Part shown: positions 18,422 through 29,010 of the stretch, in pieces | Layout of the letters: every line of letters starts with the position of its first letter | Position numbering within the stretch: position 1 is the stretch's first letter | Assembly (NCBI RefSeq): GCF_900096955.1 | Contig: NZ_FMYL01000011.1 | Span: 21,423 to 85,422 of the forward strand | DNA length: 64,000 nt | Source of the DNA: Acinetobacter boissieri | GTDB taxonomy: Bacteria; Pseudomonadota; Gammaproteobacteria; Pseudomonadales; Moraxellaceae | Direction of reading: 5' to 3' | Notes under the pieces: model-generated | Told to the model about the DNA's origin: nothing | Databases searched by the model: none | The model's input: only the letters and a program-made list of their open reading frames with translations | Program-made: the position numbers and the translations under genes

Positions 18422-19297
18422 ATGAAAATTTTAGATGGCGGTGTAGGTAGAGAACTTGAACGCCGTGGCGCACCTTTTCGCCAACCTGAATGGTCTGCTC
18501 TTGCATTATGGGAAGCACCAGAGATTGTAAAACAAGTACATATCGATTTTATTCAAGCAGGTGCAGAAGTTATTACGACCAATAACTACGCTGTTGTACC
18601 GTTTCATATTGGCCAAGAACGATTTGAGCAAGATGCTAGACAACTGATCTCTACTGCAGTACAGCAAGCAAAACTTGCCGTCCAAGATACTCAAAAAAAT
18701 ACGCTCATTGCAGGCTGTATTCCGCCTTTATTTGGCTCTTACCGTGCAGATTTATTTGACCAAAACCATGTATCAGAGATTGCCTTACCAATCATTGAAA
18801 CTTTAAGTCCTGACGTTGATCTGTGGCTTGCAGAAACTCAATCATGCTTACAAGAAGTTGAAATGGTACATGCTCTCGTTCCGAAAGATCACCGACTATA
18901 TTGGGTGTCTTTTACGCTACAAGACAATATAAATTTAGCGCAAAGTCACTTACGTTCAGGTGAAACTTTAGCTGAAGCAGCTGTACTTCTAAAAAAACTG
19001 AATATTGATGCCGTTTTATTTAATTGTTGCCAACCCGAAGTTATTTTACAAGCCATTCACGAAATAAAACAGCTTGTGCCACACATTCAAATTGGGGCAT
19101 ATGCCAATGCTTTTGCACCCCAAGATGAAACTGCAACGGCAAATGATGGCCTAGATGACGTACGAGCAGATCTCGATCCAAACATGTATTTAAATTTTGC
19201 CAAACAGTGGCAACATGCAGGAGCGAGCCTCATTGGTGGGTGTTGTGGCATTAGTCCAGCACATATAAAACAACTTTCTAGCCATCTTAAAGAATAA
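18422..19297 (+). CDS. Homocysteine S-methyltransferase (MmuM-like)
   Basis: Probable zinc-dependent methyltransferase that makes methionine from homocysteine with S-methylmethionine or S-adenosylmethionine as methyl donor. It has 291 residues of a TIM-barrel. Zinc-site cysteines are visible at NCCQPE (Cys202/203) and GGCCGI (Cys274/275), the standard arrangement. The start MKILDGGVGRELERRG resembles the family's DGGMGTELE. The ribosome site is GAGGTGG. A permease gene follows 5 bp later, suggesting coupled uptake and use of the methyl donor; the substrate is inferred. Confidence 0.88.
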   Translation: MKILDGGVGRELERRGAPFRQPEWSALALWEAPEIVKQVHIDFIQAGAEVITTNNYAVVPFHIGQERFEQDARQLISTAVQQAKLAVQDTQKNTLIAGCIPPLFGSYRADLFDQNHVSEIALPIIETLSPDVDLWLAETQSCLQEVEMVHALVPKDHRLYWVSFTLQDNINLAQSHLRSGETLAEAAVLLKKLNIDAVLFNCCQPEVILQAIHEIKQLVPHIQIGAYANAFAPQDETATANDGLDDVRADLDPNMYLNFAKQWQHAGASLIGGCCGISPAHIKQLSSHLKE

Positions 19298-19302
19298 TAC
19301 TT

Positions 19303-20628
19303 ATGTCTTCTCGTAAAATTGGTTTAGTCGCGCTAACCGCACTTGTATTTAGCTCAATGGTTGGCTCTGGGGTATTTAGCCTACCGCAAAATATGGCTCA
19401 AGTCGCCAATGGCTCTGCACTCGTCATTGCATGGGCAATCACGGGGGTAGGAATTTTATTTTTAGCTTTTTCACTGCTGTATTTATCTCGTCAATTTCCA
19501 ACACTTGAAGGTGGTATTTATAACTATGCACGTGAGGGCTTTGGTGAGCTGATTGGGTTTTGTTCAGCTTGGGGGTATTGGCTGTGTACCACCATTGGAA
19601 TTGTGGGCTATGTCGTGATTGCATTTTCTGCACTGGGTATGTTTGTAGACAGTAAAGAACATATTATTTTCGGTGAAGGAAATACTTTATATGCCATGAT
19701 TGGTTCGTCAATTTTTGTTTGGCTCATTCACTTATTGGTCAGCAAAGGCATTAAAGAAGCCGCTATTGTGAATTTAATTGCAACCATTGCTAAAATTGTA
19801 CCCATGGTGGTCTTTATTATTTTTAGCTTTATCGCATTTAAATTAGACTTATTTAAATTCAACTTTTCTGATCTTTCACTACAAGTGCCTGTATGGCAAC
19901 AAGTGAAAGATTTAATGCTCATTACTTTATGGGTATTTACGGGGATTGAAGGTGCTGTCGTACTGTCTTCTCGTGCAAAAAACCGTAATGATATTGGTAA
20001 AGCCACTGTACTTGGGGTCGTTGTGGCATTGGTATTTTATATTATGGTCACTGTACTGTCTTACGGCGTACTCAGTAGGACTGAAATTGCAGGCTTACAT
20101 AACCCTTCTATGGCAACCATTTTAACGCATTTGATTGGTTTACCGGGCACCATTATTATTACTGTTGGTCTCATGATTTCTGTTGCATCATCTTATTTAA
20201 GTTGGACATTATTTGCGACAGAAATTCCATTTCTTGCTGCAAAAAATGGGGCTTTCCCTGCCATATTTTTAAAGACCAATACAAACAATGTACCTATTGC
20301 TTCGCTGTGGTTGACCTCTATTGTTGTTCAAATATCGTTAATTGCTGTGTGCTTTTTTGATAAAAACTATAATAATCTACTGCTCATTTCATCTGTCATG
20401 ATTTTATTACCTTACTTTTTAGTCTCTGCGTTTTATCTCAAAACATCACTTAAATCAGGACATACCAAACATATCTTTATTGCATCTATAGCCACACTGT
20501 ATGCATCTTGGCTCATTTACGCTGCAGGTCTGTCGCTACTCATGCTGTCAGGTCTTTTATATGCATTCGGTTTAATTATTTTCTTTTATAGTTATATTAA
20601 ACATAAACGCAAACTCAGTGAAATATAA
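19303..20628 (+). CDS. APC-family amino-acid permease
   Basis: Inner-membrane amino-acid transporter of 441 residues with about twelve helices. The first helix, SSMVGSGVFSLPQNMA, carries the G-S-G substrate-binding turn of APC transporters, and EGGIYNYAREGFGELIGF is typical of the basic amino acid/antiporter branch (ArcD/YdgI-like). It is co-transcribed with the homocysteine methyltransferase gene 5 bp upstream, so S-methylmethionine, methionine or a related compound is a plausible substrate, but the sequence alone would also suit arginine/ornithine exchange. Confidence 0.85.
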   Translation: MSSRKIGLVALTALVFSSMVGSGVFSLPQNMAQVANGSALVIAWAITGVGILFLAFSLLYLSRQFPTLEGGIYNYAREGFGELIGFCSAWGYWLCTTIGIVGYVVIAFSALGMFVDSKEHIIFGEGNTLYAMIGSSIFVWLIHLLVSKGIKEAAIVNLIATIAKIVPMVVFIIFSFIAFKLDLFKFNFSDLSLQVPVWQQVKDLMLITLWVFTGIEGAVVLSSRAKNRNDIGKATVLGVVVALVFYIMVTVLSYGVLSRTEIAGLHNPSMATILTHLIGLPGTIIITVGLMISVASSYLSWTLFATEIPFLAAKNGAFPAIFLKTNTNNVPIASLWLTSIVVQISLIAVCFFDKNYNNLLLISSVMILLPYFLVSAFYLKTSLKSGHTKHIFIASIATLYASWLIYAAGLSLLMLSGLLYAFGLIIFFYSYIKHKRKLSEI

Positions 20629-20633
20629 AGCAT

Positions 20634-20664
20634 AAAAAAACGGTTCATAATGAACCGTTTTTTT
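20634..20664. terminator. Bidirectional Rho-independent terminator
   Basis: A-run, then CGGTTCA-TAA-TGAACCG, then T-run. It is shared by the permease gene (plus) and the dicarboxylate symporter gene (minus). Confidence 0.93.
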
Positions 20665-20683
20665 ACACCGTTAAGCGCTATTA

Positions 20684-21970
20684 TTATTTCATTGAAAGCT
20701 CATATGCTTTTGCTTTTTCAGCATCGAACTGTTTTTCCCACTTACTAATTACTAGCACAGCAAGTGCATTACCAATCACATTTAATGCAGTACGTGCCAT
20801 ATCTAAAATACGGTCAACACCCGCAATAAATGCAAGACCTTCAAGAGGGATACCGACTGAACCAAGGGTCGCAAGTAATACAACAAAAGATACACCAGGT
20901 ACACCTGCAATGCCTTTAGAAGTCACCATGAGAGTCAGTACTAAAACAATTTCTTGTGTCAGAGATAAATCAATACCGTATAGCTGTGCAATAAAGATTG
21001 CAGCAATACTTTGGTACAGCGTAGAACCATCTAAATTAAATGAATAACCTGTCGGTACAACAAAGCTAGAAATTGCTTTTGGTGCACCGTATGCTTCCAT
21101 TTTTTGCATAATACGCGGCAGTACTGTTTCTGAACTGGCAGTTGAAAATGCCAAAATCAGCTCGTCTTTTAAAATTTTAATAATTGTGAAGATATTTAGG
21201 CCACAGAATTTTGCGACAAGGCCAAGAATACCTAAACCAAAAATTAAAATTGCGGCATAGACCAAAATCACTAATTTTGCCAATGGTACCAATGATGAAA
21301 AGCCGAAGCTTGCTACAGTCACACCAATCAATGCAAACACACCGATCGGGGCATACATCATTACAATGTGTGTCACACGAAACATTGCTTCAGAAACCGA
21401 CTTCATAACATCAAGTAAAGGTTGCTTTGTTTCATTTGGTAGCGCAGATAAACCCACACCAAAAATTACCGAAAAGAAAATAATCGGTAACATTTGTGCA
21501 TTTGCCATCGCACTAAAAATATTTGAAGGAATTAAAGATAAAATCGTTTGCACAAAACTATGCGTACCAGACTGAACTTGCTCTGTGGTATGTTCATATT
21601 GTGAAATATCGACTTTATGAAGTAGCGACATATCCACACCGTGACCAGGCTGGAACGTGTTTGCAAGAAAAATACCTAAAATAATTGCAACAGTCGTAAT
21701 CACTTCAAAGTAAAGAATAGTTTTTAAGCCTAATGTTCCTAATTTCTTTGAATCGCCTACCCCAGCAATTCCTAAAATGAGTGTAGAAATTACAATAGGT
21801 ACTACAATCATTTTAATCAGGCTAATAAAAATTTGGCCTGCAGGCTTGAGAAAGTTAGTTATAATGTAGTCTTTTATGTCGGGTTGATCATGCAAAATTG
21901 CACCAACAATCACGCCCAACACCAGAGCAATTAAGATCTGCCATGCCAGACTAATCTTTATTTTTTTCAT
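20684..21970 (-). CDS. Dicarboxylate/glutamate:cation symporter (DAACS family)
   Basis: Inner-membrane sodium- or proton-coupled importer for glutamate/aspartate or C4-dicarboxylates, GltP/DctA-like. It has 428 residues. The family signature VVPTGYSFNLDGSTLYQSIA (about 304-323) is intact, as is the serine-rich re-entrant loop STASSETVLPRIM (about 276-288). Helix two holds LKPAGQIFISLIKMIVVPIV. It is monocistronic. Substrate among glutamate, aspartate and succinate cannot be decided. Confidence 0.93.
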   Translation of the reverse strand: MKKIKISLAWQILIALVLGVIVGAILHDQPDIKDYIITNFLKPAGQIFISLIKMIVVPIVISTLILGIAGVGDSKKLGTLGLKTILYFEVITTVAIILGIFLANTFQPGHGVDMSLLHKVDISQYEHTTEQVQSGTHSFVQTILSLIPSNIFSAMANAQMLPIIFFSVIFGVGLSALPNETKQPLLDVMKSVSEAMFRVTHIVMMYAPIGVFALIGVTVASFGFSSLVPLAKLVILVYAAILIFGLGILGLVAKFCGLNIFTIIKILKDELILAFSTASSETVLPRIMQKMEAYGAPKAISSFVVPTGYSFNLDGSTLYQSIAAIFIAQLYGIDLSLTQEIVLVLTLMVTSKGIAGVPGVSFVVLLATLGSVGIPLEGLAFIAGVDRILDMARTALNVIGNALAVLVISKWEKQFDAEKAKAYELSMK

Positions 21971-22711
21971 AGACTCAAAACCTTACTTACTTTGTCTAAG
22001 CAATATTGCACGAATTCGCACACTATTCCTTAGAAATGGAAAGATCAAGCACATCAGTTATTATGACAATTTTTTGATATGCCCATTTAAAACGTGGGTT
22101 AATGTACTCATGGGCTGTGAATAGGTCAACAAAAAATTACACAATTAGTTAATAGAATCACAAAGATTAATTTAATTACTTTTTTATCAATTAGTTAGAT
22201 TAATTTATATATTATGGATAATTTGACTAAAATTTAGATTTTCAATAAAAATAAATTATACCTAAATTTTACAAGGAATCTAAATGATGCATTATGTCAC
22301 TCATTAAAAAAGTAATAATTCCTGTTGAGTCACCTAAGTTTTATTTAAAACTGGAGTGTCTTTAAAGCAATTTCTAAAGGTGAATTTGCTTGAGATTTTA
22401 TGCATGATGATAGCAACTACAGGTTAATTTTTTGGCACCCAAGATCAGAGCAACCAACATCTGAGTCACTTATGCTTTTCTAAGTACTTTTAATTTTTAT
22501 AAAACCGAGGTGTTAACACATCATTTTAACCTACCTAATATGACTCACACCCTTTTCAAGCCGAAAATATTTACTGATAATTCATAGTATTGTCTAATAC
22601 TGCAATATTATGTTGAACTTTTATAAAGTGTAGATTTTTTATACTTACAAGTGACTCAATGCTCGTTATAATCAAGGCTCTATGTACAGATCATAACCAA
22701 CAGAAAAAGCC
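21971..22711. other. Long AT-rich intergenic region
   Basis: 741 bp between two divergent genes. I find no supportable protein gene, tRNA or strong hairpin. The last 70 bp hold the pgm promoter and the first 100 bp should hold that of the symporter gene. The middle could carry an untranslated regulatory RNA, but nothing in the sequence demands it. Confidence 0.5.
22644..22672 (+). promoter_or_regulatory. Probable sigma70 promoter of pgm
   Basis: CTTACA (22644-22649), a 17-bp spacer and a perfect TATAAT (22667-22672), ending 39 bp before the pgm ATG. Confidence 0.6.
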
Positions 22712-24082
22712 ATGACAAAACTGACCTGTTTTAAAGCCTATGATATTCGAGGCAAACTAGAAACTGAACTTAATGAAGATGTTGCGTACAAAGTCGGCCG
22801 TGCATACGGTCAAATTTATAAGCCAAAACAAATTGTTGTCGGTTGCGATGTCCGTCTAAGCAGTGAAAGCCTAAAGCAAGCCACTATTCAAGGGCTCAAT
22901 GATGCAGGGGTAAATGTACTAGACCTAGGCATGACAGGGACTGAAGAAGTCTACTTCGGTGCATTTCACCTAGATGTACAAGGTGGTATTGAAGTGACTG
23001 CCAGCCACAACCCAATGGACTATAACGGTATGAAATTGGTTCGAGAAAACTCTCGCCCAATTAGTGCAGATACAGGCTTAAAAGAGATTCAAGCCTTAGC
23101 AGAGTCAAATACCTTTGAAGAGGTGGCTCACAAAGGCATCACGACAACATATAACATTTTGCCTGAATTTGTTGAACACTTACTGACCTATATTGAGCCT
23201 GAAAAAATTCGACCACTTAAATTGGTGGTCAATGCAGGTAACGGTGCTGCAGGCCATGTGATTGATGCTTTAGAAACACAATTTCAAACAAAAAATATTC
23301 CGATTGAATTTATAAAAATTCATCACGAAGCAGATGGTACATTCCCAAATGGAATTCCTAACCCTATATTGGTTGAAAATCGTGCGAGCACGTCTGAAGC
23401 CGTGCTCAAGCATAAAGCAGATATGGGGATCGCATGGGACGGCGACTTTGACCGCTGTTTCTTATTTGATGAAAAAGGTCAGTTTATTGAAGGCTACTAT
23501 ATTGTCGGTCTATTAGCACAAGCCTTTTTACTACAAAAAAGTGGTGAAAAAATTGTACATGACCCACGTTTAGTCTGGAATACACTCGATATTGTTGAAA
23601 AATATGAAGGCGTAGCTGTACAGTCTAAATCAGGCCATGCATTTATTAAGCAAGTCATGCGTGAGCAAAATGCAGTGTATGGCGGTGAAATGAGTGCTCA
23701 CCACTACTTCCGTGACTTTGCTTACTGCGACAGCGGTATGATTCCTTGGTTACTCGTATCTGCGCTGTTATCTGAAACACAGCAATCATTGTCTTCGTTA
23801 GTTGAAAACATGATTGCGAAATTTCCATGCAGTGGTGAAATTAACTTTAAAGTGTCAGATACCCAAACTGTCATTCAGCGTATTTTCGATCATTATGCAG
23901 TAGCACAGCCAAGTATTGATAAAACAGATGGTGTAAGTTTAGATTTTGGCACATGGCGTTTAAATATTCGTGCATCAAATACGGAACCACTTCTGCGCCT
24001 CAATATTGAAGTTCGTGCAGAAGCAGCGGGTCGCTCTGTAGAGTCTTATGTAGACGAAGTAACCGCATTAATTACTGCTTAA
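22712..24082 (+). CDS. pgm: Phosphomannomutase/phosphoglucomutase
   Basis: Interconverts 1- and 6-phosphates of glucose or mannose, supplying glucose 1-phosphate to GalU. It has 456 residues, the AlgC/ManB length. The phosphoserine loop is [15 protein letters not shown] (about 94-108), the metal loop is [14 protein letters not shown] (about 237-250) with DGDFDR, the sugar-binding loop is GGEMSAHHY (about 326-334), and the phosphate-binding loop is [10 protein letters not shown] (about 423-432). It is convergent with galE, the classical end position of Acinetobacter surface-polysaccharide loci. Confidence 0.95.
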   Translation: MTKLTCFKAYDIRGKLETELNEDVAYKVGRAYGQIYKPKQIVVGCDVRLSSESLKQATIQGLNDAGVNVLDLGMTGTEEVYFGAFHLDVQGGIEVTASHNPMDYNGMKLVRENSRPISADTGLKEIQALAESNTFEEVAHKGITTTYNILPEFVEHLLTYIEPEKIRPLKLVVNAGNGAAGHVIDALETQFQTKNIPIEFIKIHHEADGTFPNGIPNPILVENRASTSEAVLKHKADMGIAWDGDFDRCFLFDEKGQFIEGYYIVGLLAQAFLLQKSGEKIVHDPRLVWNTLDIVEKYEGVAVQSKSGHAFIKQVMREQNAVYGGEMSAHHYFRDFAYCDSGMIPWLLVSALLSETQQSLSSLVENMIAKFPCSGEINFKVSDTQTVIQRIFDHYAVAQPSIDKTDGVSLDFGTWRLNIRASNTEPLLRLNIEVRAEAAGRSVESYVDEVTALITA

Positions 24083-24096
24083 AATGAAGCAGCAAT

Positions 24097-24125
24097 AAAA
24101 AACGCAGCTTTGGCTGCGTTTTTTT
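24097..24125. terminator. Bidirectional terminator between pgm and galE
   Basis: AAAAAACGCAGC-TTTG-GCTGCGTTTTTTT. It serves pgm on the plus strand and the end of the glycan locus on the minus strand. Confidence 0.94.
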
Positions 24126-24135
24126 ATGGTTCAAA

Positions 24136-25155
24136 TTACGAGTTATATCCTTTAGGATTTTGCTTTTGCCAATGCCAACTGTCTTTAAGCATATCTTGTA
24201 AGTTATGTTTTGGAATCCAGCCTAACTCATCTAATGCACGTTGATTATCTGCAAAACACACGGCAACATCACCGGCTCTACGCGGTGAAAATGTAAAAGG
24301 AATATCAATACCATTGACTTGCTCAAAAGTATTTTTAATCTCTAATACAGAGACTCCCTCCCCCGTACCAATGTTCCATGCTCTACAGCCTGTCGTTTTT
24401 AAGCGATAATCTAAAGCACATAAATGAGCACTCGCTAAGTCCACCACATGAATATAATCACGTACACCTGTACCATCAGGTGTGTTGTAATCATTTCCAA
24501 AAATAGCTAACTTATCTCGCTTACCTACAGCAACTTGAGTCACATACGGCATGAGGTTATTCGGTATACCTTGTGGATCTTCACCAATTTGACCACTGGC
24601 ATGTGCTCCAACTGGATTAAAATAACGCAGTAAAGCAACCGACCAACGTGAATCTGCAATCGCAAGTTTTTCTAGTAACTGCTCAACCACTAATTTGGTA
24701 TAGCCATAGTTATTATTTGGCATGGCTGTTGGCATAGACTCATTGAGTGGTGATGGGTGTTGGTCACCATACACTGTTGCCGATGAGCTAAAGACAATAC
24801 GAAAAACACCTGCTTTTTCCATAGCCTTAAATAAGCAAATACTGCCTGCGATATTGTGCTCGAAATAAGACAATGGAAATTGTTGGCTTTCCCCAACAGC
24901 TTTTAACCCAGCAAAATGAATGACGGCATCAATTTTGTGCTGTGTAAAAATCTGATCTAACACCACCTCATCACGAATATCGCCTTCGACAAAAATCAGC
25001 GAACGTGTTGCCAACTGTTCTACCCGCTGTAATGCATTCACAGAACTGTTGCTTAAGTTATCAATAACAACTACGTCATGCCCCGCTTCGAGCAATGCTA
25101 AACAGGTATGCGAACCAATAAAACCTGCACCACCTGTCACTAAAATATTAGCCAT
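24136..25155 (-). CDS. galE: UDP-glucose / UDP-GlcNAc 4-epimerase
   Basis: Epimerises C4 of UDP-hexoses (glucose/galactose and possibly the N-acetyl forms); the Acinetobacter K-locus name is gne1. It has 339 residues of extended SDR fold. NAD binding is GGAGFIGSH (about 8-16), the catalytic region is FSSSATVYG (about 122-130), and the YxxxK motif is in [11 protein letters not shown] (about 147-157). It overlaps pgi by 8 bp. It is the last gene of the minus-strand run. Confidence 0.94.
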   Translation of the reverse strand: MANILVTGGAGFIGSHTCLALLEAGHDVVVIDNLSNSSVNALQRVEQLATRSLIFVEGDIRDEVVLDQIFTQHKIDAVIHFAGLKAVGESQQFPLSYFEHNIAGSICLFKAMEKAGVFRIVFSSSATVYGDQHPSPLNESMPTAMPNNNYGYTKLVVEQLLEKLAIADSRWSVALLRYFNPVGAHASGQIGEDPQGIPNNLMPYVTQVAVGKRDKLAIFGNDYNTPDGTGVRDYIHVVDLASAHLCALDYRLKTTGCRAWNIGTGEGVSVLEIKNTFEQVNGIDIPFTFSPRRAGDVAVCFADNQRALDELGWIPKHNLQDMLKDSWHWQKQNPKGYNS

Positions 25156-26821
25156 GACTTTTTCCTAGTAATATTTCCAACAAGCCACGGGTAGAAGCAT
25201 CAAATTGTGATAAATCAGTTGAGTCGCCATTGAGCACTGGCAAGAGCTGATTGGCAATTTCTTTGCCTTTTTCAACCCCCCATTGGTCAAAAGCATTAAT
25301 GTTCCAAATCACAGATTGCACAAACACTTTGTGCTCATACAGCGCAATCATCATACCCAAACTATATGGGTTTAACTCATTCATGAGCATGGTGCTACTT
25401 GGTCGATTACCTTCATATTGCTGATAGTCAGGTAAATGATCCATTTCATCCTTGGCCAAAACATCATTGCCAAAAGCCAATAGTCGAGCTTGTGCCAAAC
25501 AATTTGAAAGTGCTAAATGATGCTGTGTAACTAAGGCTTCAGCATTGTCTGCATAGGTAAATTGTTTTGCATTATAGCGTTGTACAGGGGCAATAAAATC
25601 ACAACTGACAGAGTGTGTGCCCTGATGTAGCAATTGATAAAATGCATGTTGTGCATTTGGTCCCACTTCACCCCATATAATTGGACAGGTATTTTGTTTT
25701 ATTTTTTTGCCATCTCTTTGGATAGTTTTACCATTTGATTCCATTTCCAGCTGTTGCAAGTACGATGTAAAGTACTTTAAACGTCCATCGTAGGGCAAAA
25801 CTGCATGCGTTGGAATACTTAAGAAATTCGTATTCCAAACACCTAATAGTGCCAAAATCACAGGCATATTTTGCTCAAAAGGCGCATTTTGAAAATGCTG
25901 ATCTACTGCATAAGCCCCAGATAGAAAGCTTTTAAAGCCCTCTACTCCAATAGTCAGAGCAATTGGTAAACCAATACAAGACCACAATGAGTAACGACCA
26001 CCGACCCAGTCCCATAGTTTAAATTGACAATGCGGCGCAATGCCCCATGCAGTCATTTTTTCAGGTTTAGTAGATACACCAACAAAGTGACTCTTCACCA
26101 CTTTATCATCATCGCCTAACGCTTTTTGTAGCCACAAACGTGCAGTTTGTGCATTGGACAGTGTATCAATAGTACCAAATGACTTCGATGACACAATAAA
26201 CAGTGTGGTTTCAGGGCGTATTTGATGCAAAATATCAGAAAGTTGTGTGCCATCCATCGTTGAAACAAAATGCATTTTTAACGCATTTTTTGTATTCACT
26301 TTAAAATCAGATAAAGCATGACTGACCATGAGCGGGCCAAGATCTGAACCTCCCACACCAATATTGACCACATCTTGAATCACTTCACCCGTCACACCAC
26401 GGTATTGGCCTGCATGAATTTTATCAACAAGCTTATACATCCGCTCTAGCTGTTCGTGTACTTGTGTCGCAACAGCAGTATGCGCTACCGTATTTTTAGG
26501 CAACCGCAGTGCCCAATGCATGACTGCACGCTGTTCGGTATAATTAATTTTTTCATCAGAAAATAATTTTTTAATCCAAACATCTAACTTTTGTTGTCTA
26601 GCAAATGCCATCAATTGATCCATAACCGACTGATCAACACGTTGCTTACTATAATCTAATGTTAAACCTTCAAGTGCTAGAGAAAAATGGTCAAATCGTT
26701 GGTGATCTTGTTGAAATAAATCTGTTAAATGTATAGAGGCAAGTTCATCTGCACGTTTTTTTAAATGATTATAGGGTGTGTTAATGGCTTCTTTTGGAAA
26801 GCGGGTAATTTGATCGCTCAT
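25148..26821 (-). CDS. pgi: Glucose-6-phosphate isomerase
   Basis: Interconverts glucose 6-phosphate and fructose 6-phosphate, linking central metabolism to sugar-nucleotide synthesis. It has 557 residues. Signatures are [20 protein letters not shown] (about 151-170), the PGI signature 1-like [13 protein letters not shown], and [17 protein letters not shown] (about 269-285). It overlaps the ugd-like gene by ATGA (4 bp) and galE by 8 bp, so it is translated as part of the polysaccharide operon, as in Acinetobacter K loci (gpi). Confidence 0.96.
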   Translation of the reverse strand: MSDQITRFPKEAINTPYNHLKKRADELASIHLTDLFQQDHQRFDHFSLALEGLTLDYSKQRVDQSVMDQLMAFARQQKLDVWIKKLFSDEKINYTEQRAVMHWALRLPKNTVAHTAVATQVHEQLERMYKLVDKIHAGQYRGVTGEVIQDVVNIGVGGSDLGPLMVSHALSDFKVNTKNALKMHFVSTMDGTQLSDILHQIRPETTLFIVSSKSFGTIDTLSNAQTARLWLQKALGDDDKVVKSHFVGVSTKPEKMTAWGIAPHCQFKLWDWVGGRYSLWSCIGLPIALTIGVEGFKSFLSGAYAVDQHFQNAPFEQNMPVILALLGVWNTNFLSIPTHAVLPYDGRLKYFTSYLQQLEMESNGKTIQRDGKKIKQNTCPIIWGEVGPNAQHAFYQLLHQGTHSVSCDFIAPVQRYNAKQFTYADNAEALVTQHHLALSNCLAQARLLAFGNDVLAKDEMDHLPDYQQYEGNRPSSTMLMNELNPYSLGMMIALYEHKVFVQSVIWNINAFDQWGVEKGKEIANQLLPVLNGDSTDLSQFDASTRGLLEILLGKSHG

Positions 26822-28077
26822 ATTCTTCCAACTCCTTCATATGCAAAGCCTTGCGATTTCACATAAGCTGCATCATAAACATTACGGCCATCAAGAATCA
26901 GTGGATGCTTCATGAGCTGATGTAGACGCGCGTAGTCTAGGCTTAAATATTGTTTCCATGCCGTCAGTAAACATAAGGCATCGGCATTTTCTACAGCTTC
27001 ATAGCGAGATTCACATAATATTAAATCGCTACGTGGCCCATATTTTTTTGCAATCAGTGGTAATGCTTCAGGGTCATGTAATTGTACCGTCACCCCCTGC
27101 GCCCATAATGCCTCTAGCATGGTATGAATCGGTGAAAAATTAATACGTGGTGTATTTTCTTTAAATGATGCGCCCCAAATTGCAACCGTTTTTCCTTTTA
27201 AATCGCATTGGTAGTATCGCCACAATTTTCGAAATAACAGTTCTTTTTGTTGTTCATTAATGGCCCACACTTGCTCTAGCAAATCGCTTTTAATGCCTGT
27301 TTCTTCAATGGTTTGCGTAAGTGTAAGTATATCTTGAGAAAAATTTTCTCCACCAAAACCCACACCAGGGGCAATATATGATGAGCCAATTCGAGAGTCA
27401 GCACCAAGCCCCAAACGAACATTGGCAATATCAACATTAAGCTTTTCAGCCACTTGTGCCAAATCATTCATGTAACTAATACGTGTTGCTAGCATGCCTG
27501 ACACGCTGAGTTTCGTAAATTCAGCATCTAAAATAGGCATAAATAAGTAATGATGATTGGCATTATAAAAGGGGCGTAACACTTCTTTTATTTTTTGTTT
27601 TGCGATATCACCATCGATACCAATCACAATATGCTCAACTTTAGTCACGCTGTCTAAAGTATTACCTTCTTGTACCATATCTGGTAAATAGCACCAATCG
27701 TCTTTCGTCGCAATCGCTTGTAGTTTTTTAGTGCCTTCTAAACCAAAACTGGATCCATTCACCATGAGTTTAGGATGAATCACCGGTTTATTTTGAATAT
27801 CTTTTAGTACTTGTTGAGCCAATGTGTATTCATTCGAATTAAATGCAAAAAAGTACACATCTACTGACATGGGAATATCGCAAGCCACACAAATCTGTAG
27901 ACTTTTTCGAATGATTTGTTTATTAATTAGCTCATTGACGGCTTTATCTTGATAAACTACCGAACAGAAGTCTTTATCTGTGGGGTACTGACACCAAAAA
28001 ACTTGGTGCCCATACTCTGCAAATAAGCTCGCCATGACGCCTGCATGTAATGTTGTGCCATAAACAGCAATTTTCAT
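26818..28077 (-). CDS. ugd: Divergent UDP-glucose 6-dehydrogenase-like protein
   Basis: By position and overall fold (Rossmann, central helix, C-terminal UDP-binding domain; 419 residues) this is the K-locus Ugd, expected to oxidise UDP-glucose to UDP-glucuronate. The family residues are not all there. The nucleotide loop is YGTTLHAG instead of GxGxxG. The catalytic-cysteine loop usually written GFGGxCFPKD reads [10 protein letters not shown], with Asn245 at the cysteine position. The usual active-site Asn after the conserved Lys189 is Ser193. The second glycine-rich/arginine part ([19 protein letters not shown]) is retained. Either this lineage uses a different mechanism or it is not an active UDP-glucose dehydrogenase. 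The gene is intact and tightly coupled to pgi. Confidence 0.8.
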   Translation of the reverse strand: MKIAVYGTTLHAGVMASLFAEYGHQVFWCQYPTDKDFCSVVYQDKAVNELINKQIIRKSLQICVACDIPMSVDVYFFAFNSNEYTLAQQVLKDIQNKPVIHPKLMVNGSSFGLEGTKKLQAIATKDDWCYLPDMVQEGNTLDSVTKVEHIVIGIDGDIAKQKIKEVLRPFYNANHHYLFMPILDAEFTKLSVSGMLATRISYMNDLAQVAEKLNVDIANVRLGLGADSRIGSSYIAPGVGFGGENFSQDILTLTQTIEETGIKSDLLEQVWAINEQQKELLFRKLWRYYQCDLKGKTVAIWGASFKENTPRINFSPIHTMLEALWAQGVTVQLHDPEALPLIAKKYGPRSDLILCESRYEAVENADALCLLTAWKQYLSLDYARLHQLMKHPLILDGRNVYDAAYVKSQGFAYEGVGRI

Positions 28078-28090
28078 GACTCACCTTTTA

Positions 28091-28966
28091 TTATAATTGA
28101 AGTTCTTTAATCATGTGTTGAAAGTCTGCACCCAATTTTGGGTGAGATACACCATAGTGTAAAACCGCTTTTAAGTACCCCAGTTTACTACCACAGTCAA
28201 AGGTTTGACCTTGCATACGAAATGCTTCTACGGTTTCTTCAGTTTGTAGCTGAGCAATCGCATCTGTCAACTGAATTTCATTACCTGCACCTTTTGGTGT
28301 CGTTTCTAAAATTTTCATGACTTTAGCTGGTAGTACGTAACGGCCAATGACTGACAAATTACTGGGTGCTTGATCAATGGCTGGCTTTTCAACAATACCT
28401 TTCATTTTTACACTTTGGCCCACTGCAGGTGACTGAGCGACATCAACAATACCATATTGATTAACCAAATGATCAGGTACAGCTTCAACCATAATTTGTG
28501 CAGCATGAGTTTGCTTAAAGCGTTCAACCATTTGTGCAAGGTCACTGTGCTCGGTTTTATCTTTCACCAATACATCTGGTAGAAGTACTGCAAAATCCTC
28601 CCCACCCACAATATCTTTAGCACACAGCACCGCATGGCCTAAACCCAGTGGCTGTGGTTGTCTCACGCTCACAATAGACACATCACTGGGCACAATATTT
28701 TTAATTTCAGCCAATAGGTCATATTTTTTCTTATTTTCAAGTGAAGTTTCTAGCTCAAAATTACGATCGAAATAATTTTCGATAGATGCTTTTGATGAAT
28801 GTGTCACTAAAATAATTTGCTTGATTCCTGCGGCAACTGCTTCTTTAACTACATATTCAATAGCAGGGCGATCAACCACCGTAACCATTTCTTTTGGAAT
28901 TGATTTACTGGCAGGTAAAAAACGTGTTCCTAAACCGGCAACAGGAAGAATGGCTTTTGTAATCAT
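28091..28966 (-). CDS. galU: UTP-glucose-1-phosphate uridylyltransferase
   Basis: Makes UDP-glucose from UTP and glucose 1-phosphate. From ATG 28966 it has 291 residues, matching GalU; an upstream in-frame start at 28987 adds seven. The nucleotidyltransferase start KAILPVAGLGTRFLPASKSI is canonical, and VLLPDVLVKDK and VEKPAIDQAPSN are conserved. It lies 13 bp upstream of the ugd-like gene. Confidence 0.96.
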   Translation of the reverse strand: MITKAILPVAGLGTRFLPASKSIPKEMVTVVDRPAIEYVVKEAVAAGIKQIILVTHSSKASIENYFDRNFELETSLENKKKYDLLAEIKNIVPSDVSIVSVRQPQPLGLGHAVLCAKDIVGGEDFAVLLPDVLVKDKTEHSDLAQMVERFKQTHAAQIMVEAVPDHLVNQYGIVDVAQSPAVGQSVKMKGIVEKPAIDQAPSNLSVIGRYVLPAKVMKILETTPKGAGNEIQLTDAIAQLQTEETVEAFRMQGQTFDCGSKLGYLKAVLHYGVSHPKLGADFQHMIKELQL

Positions 28967-29010
28967 AACAACTCTACTTTGCTTCATTAATAATATTTAA
29001 GGTGACTGTA

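Noticed and set aside
21971..22711. Hidden small gene or RNA in the long gap before pgm
   Set aside because: No reading frame with a ribosome site and no strong secondary structure was found.
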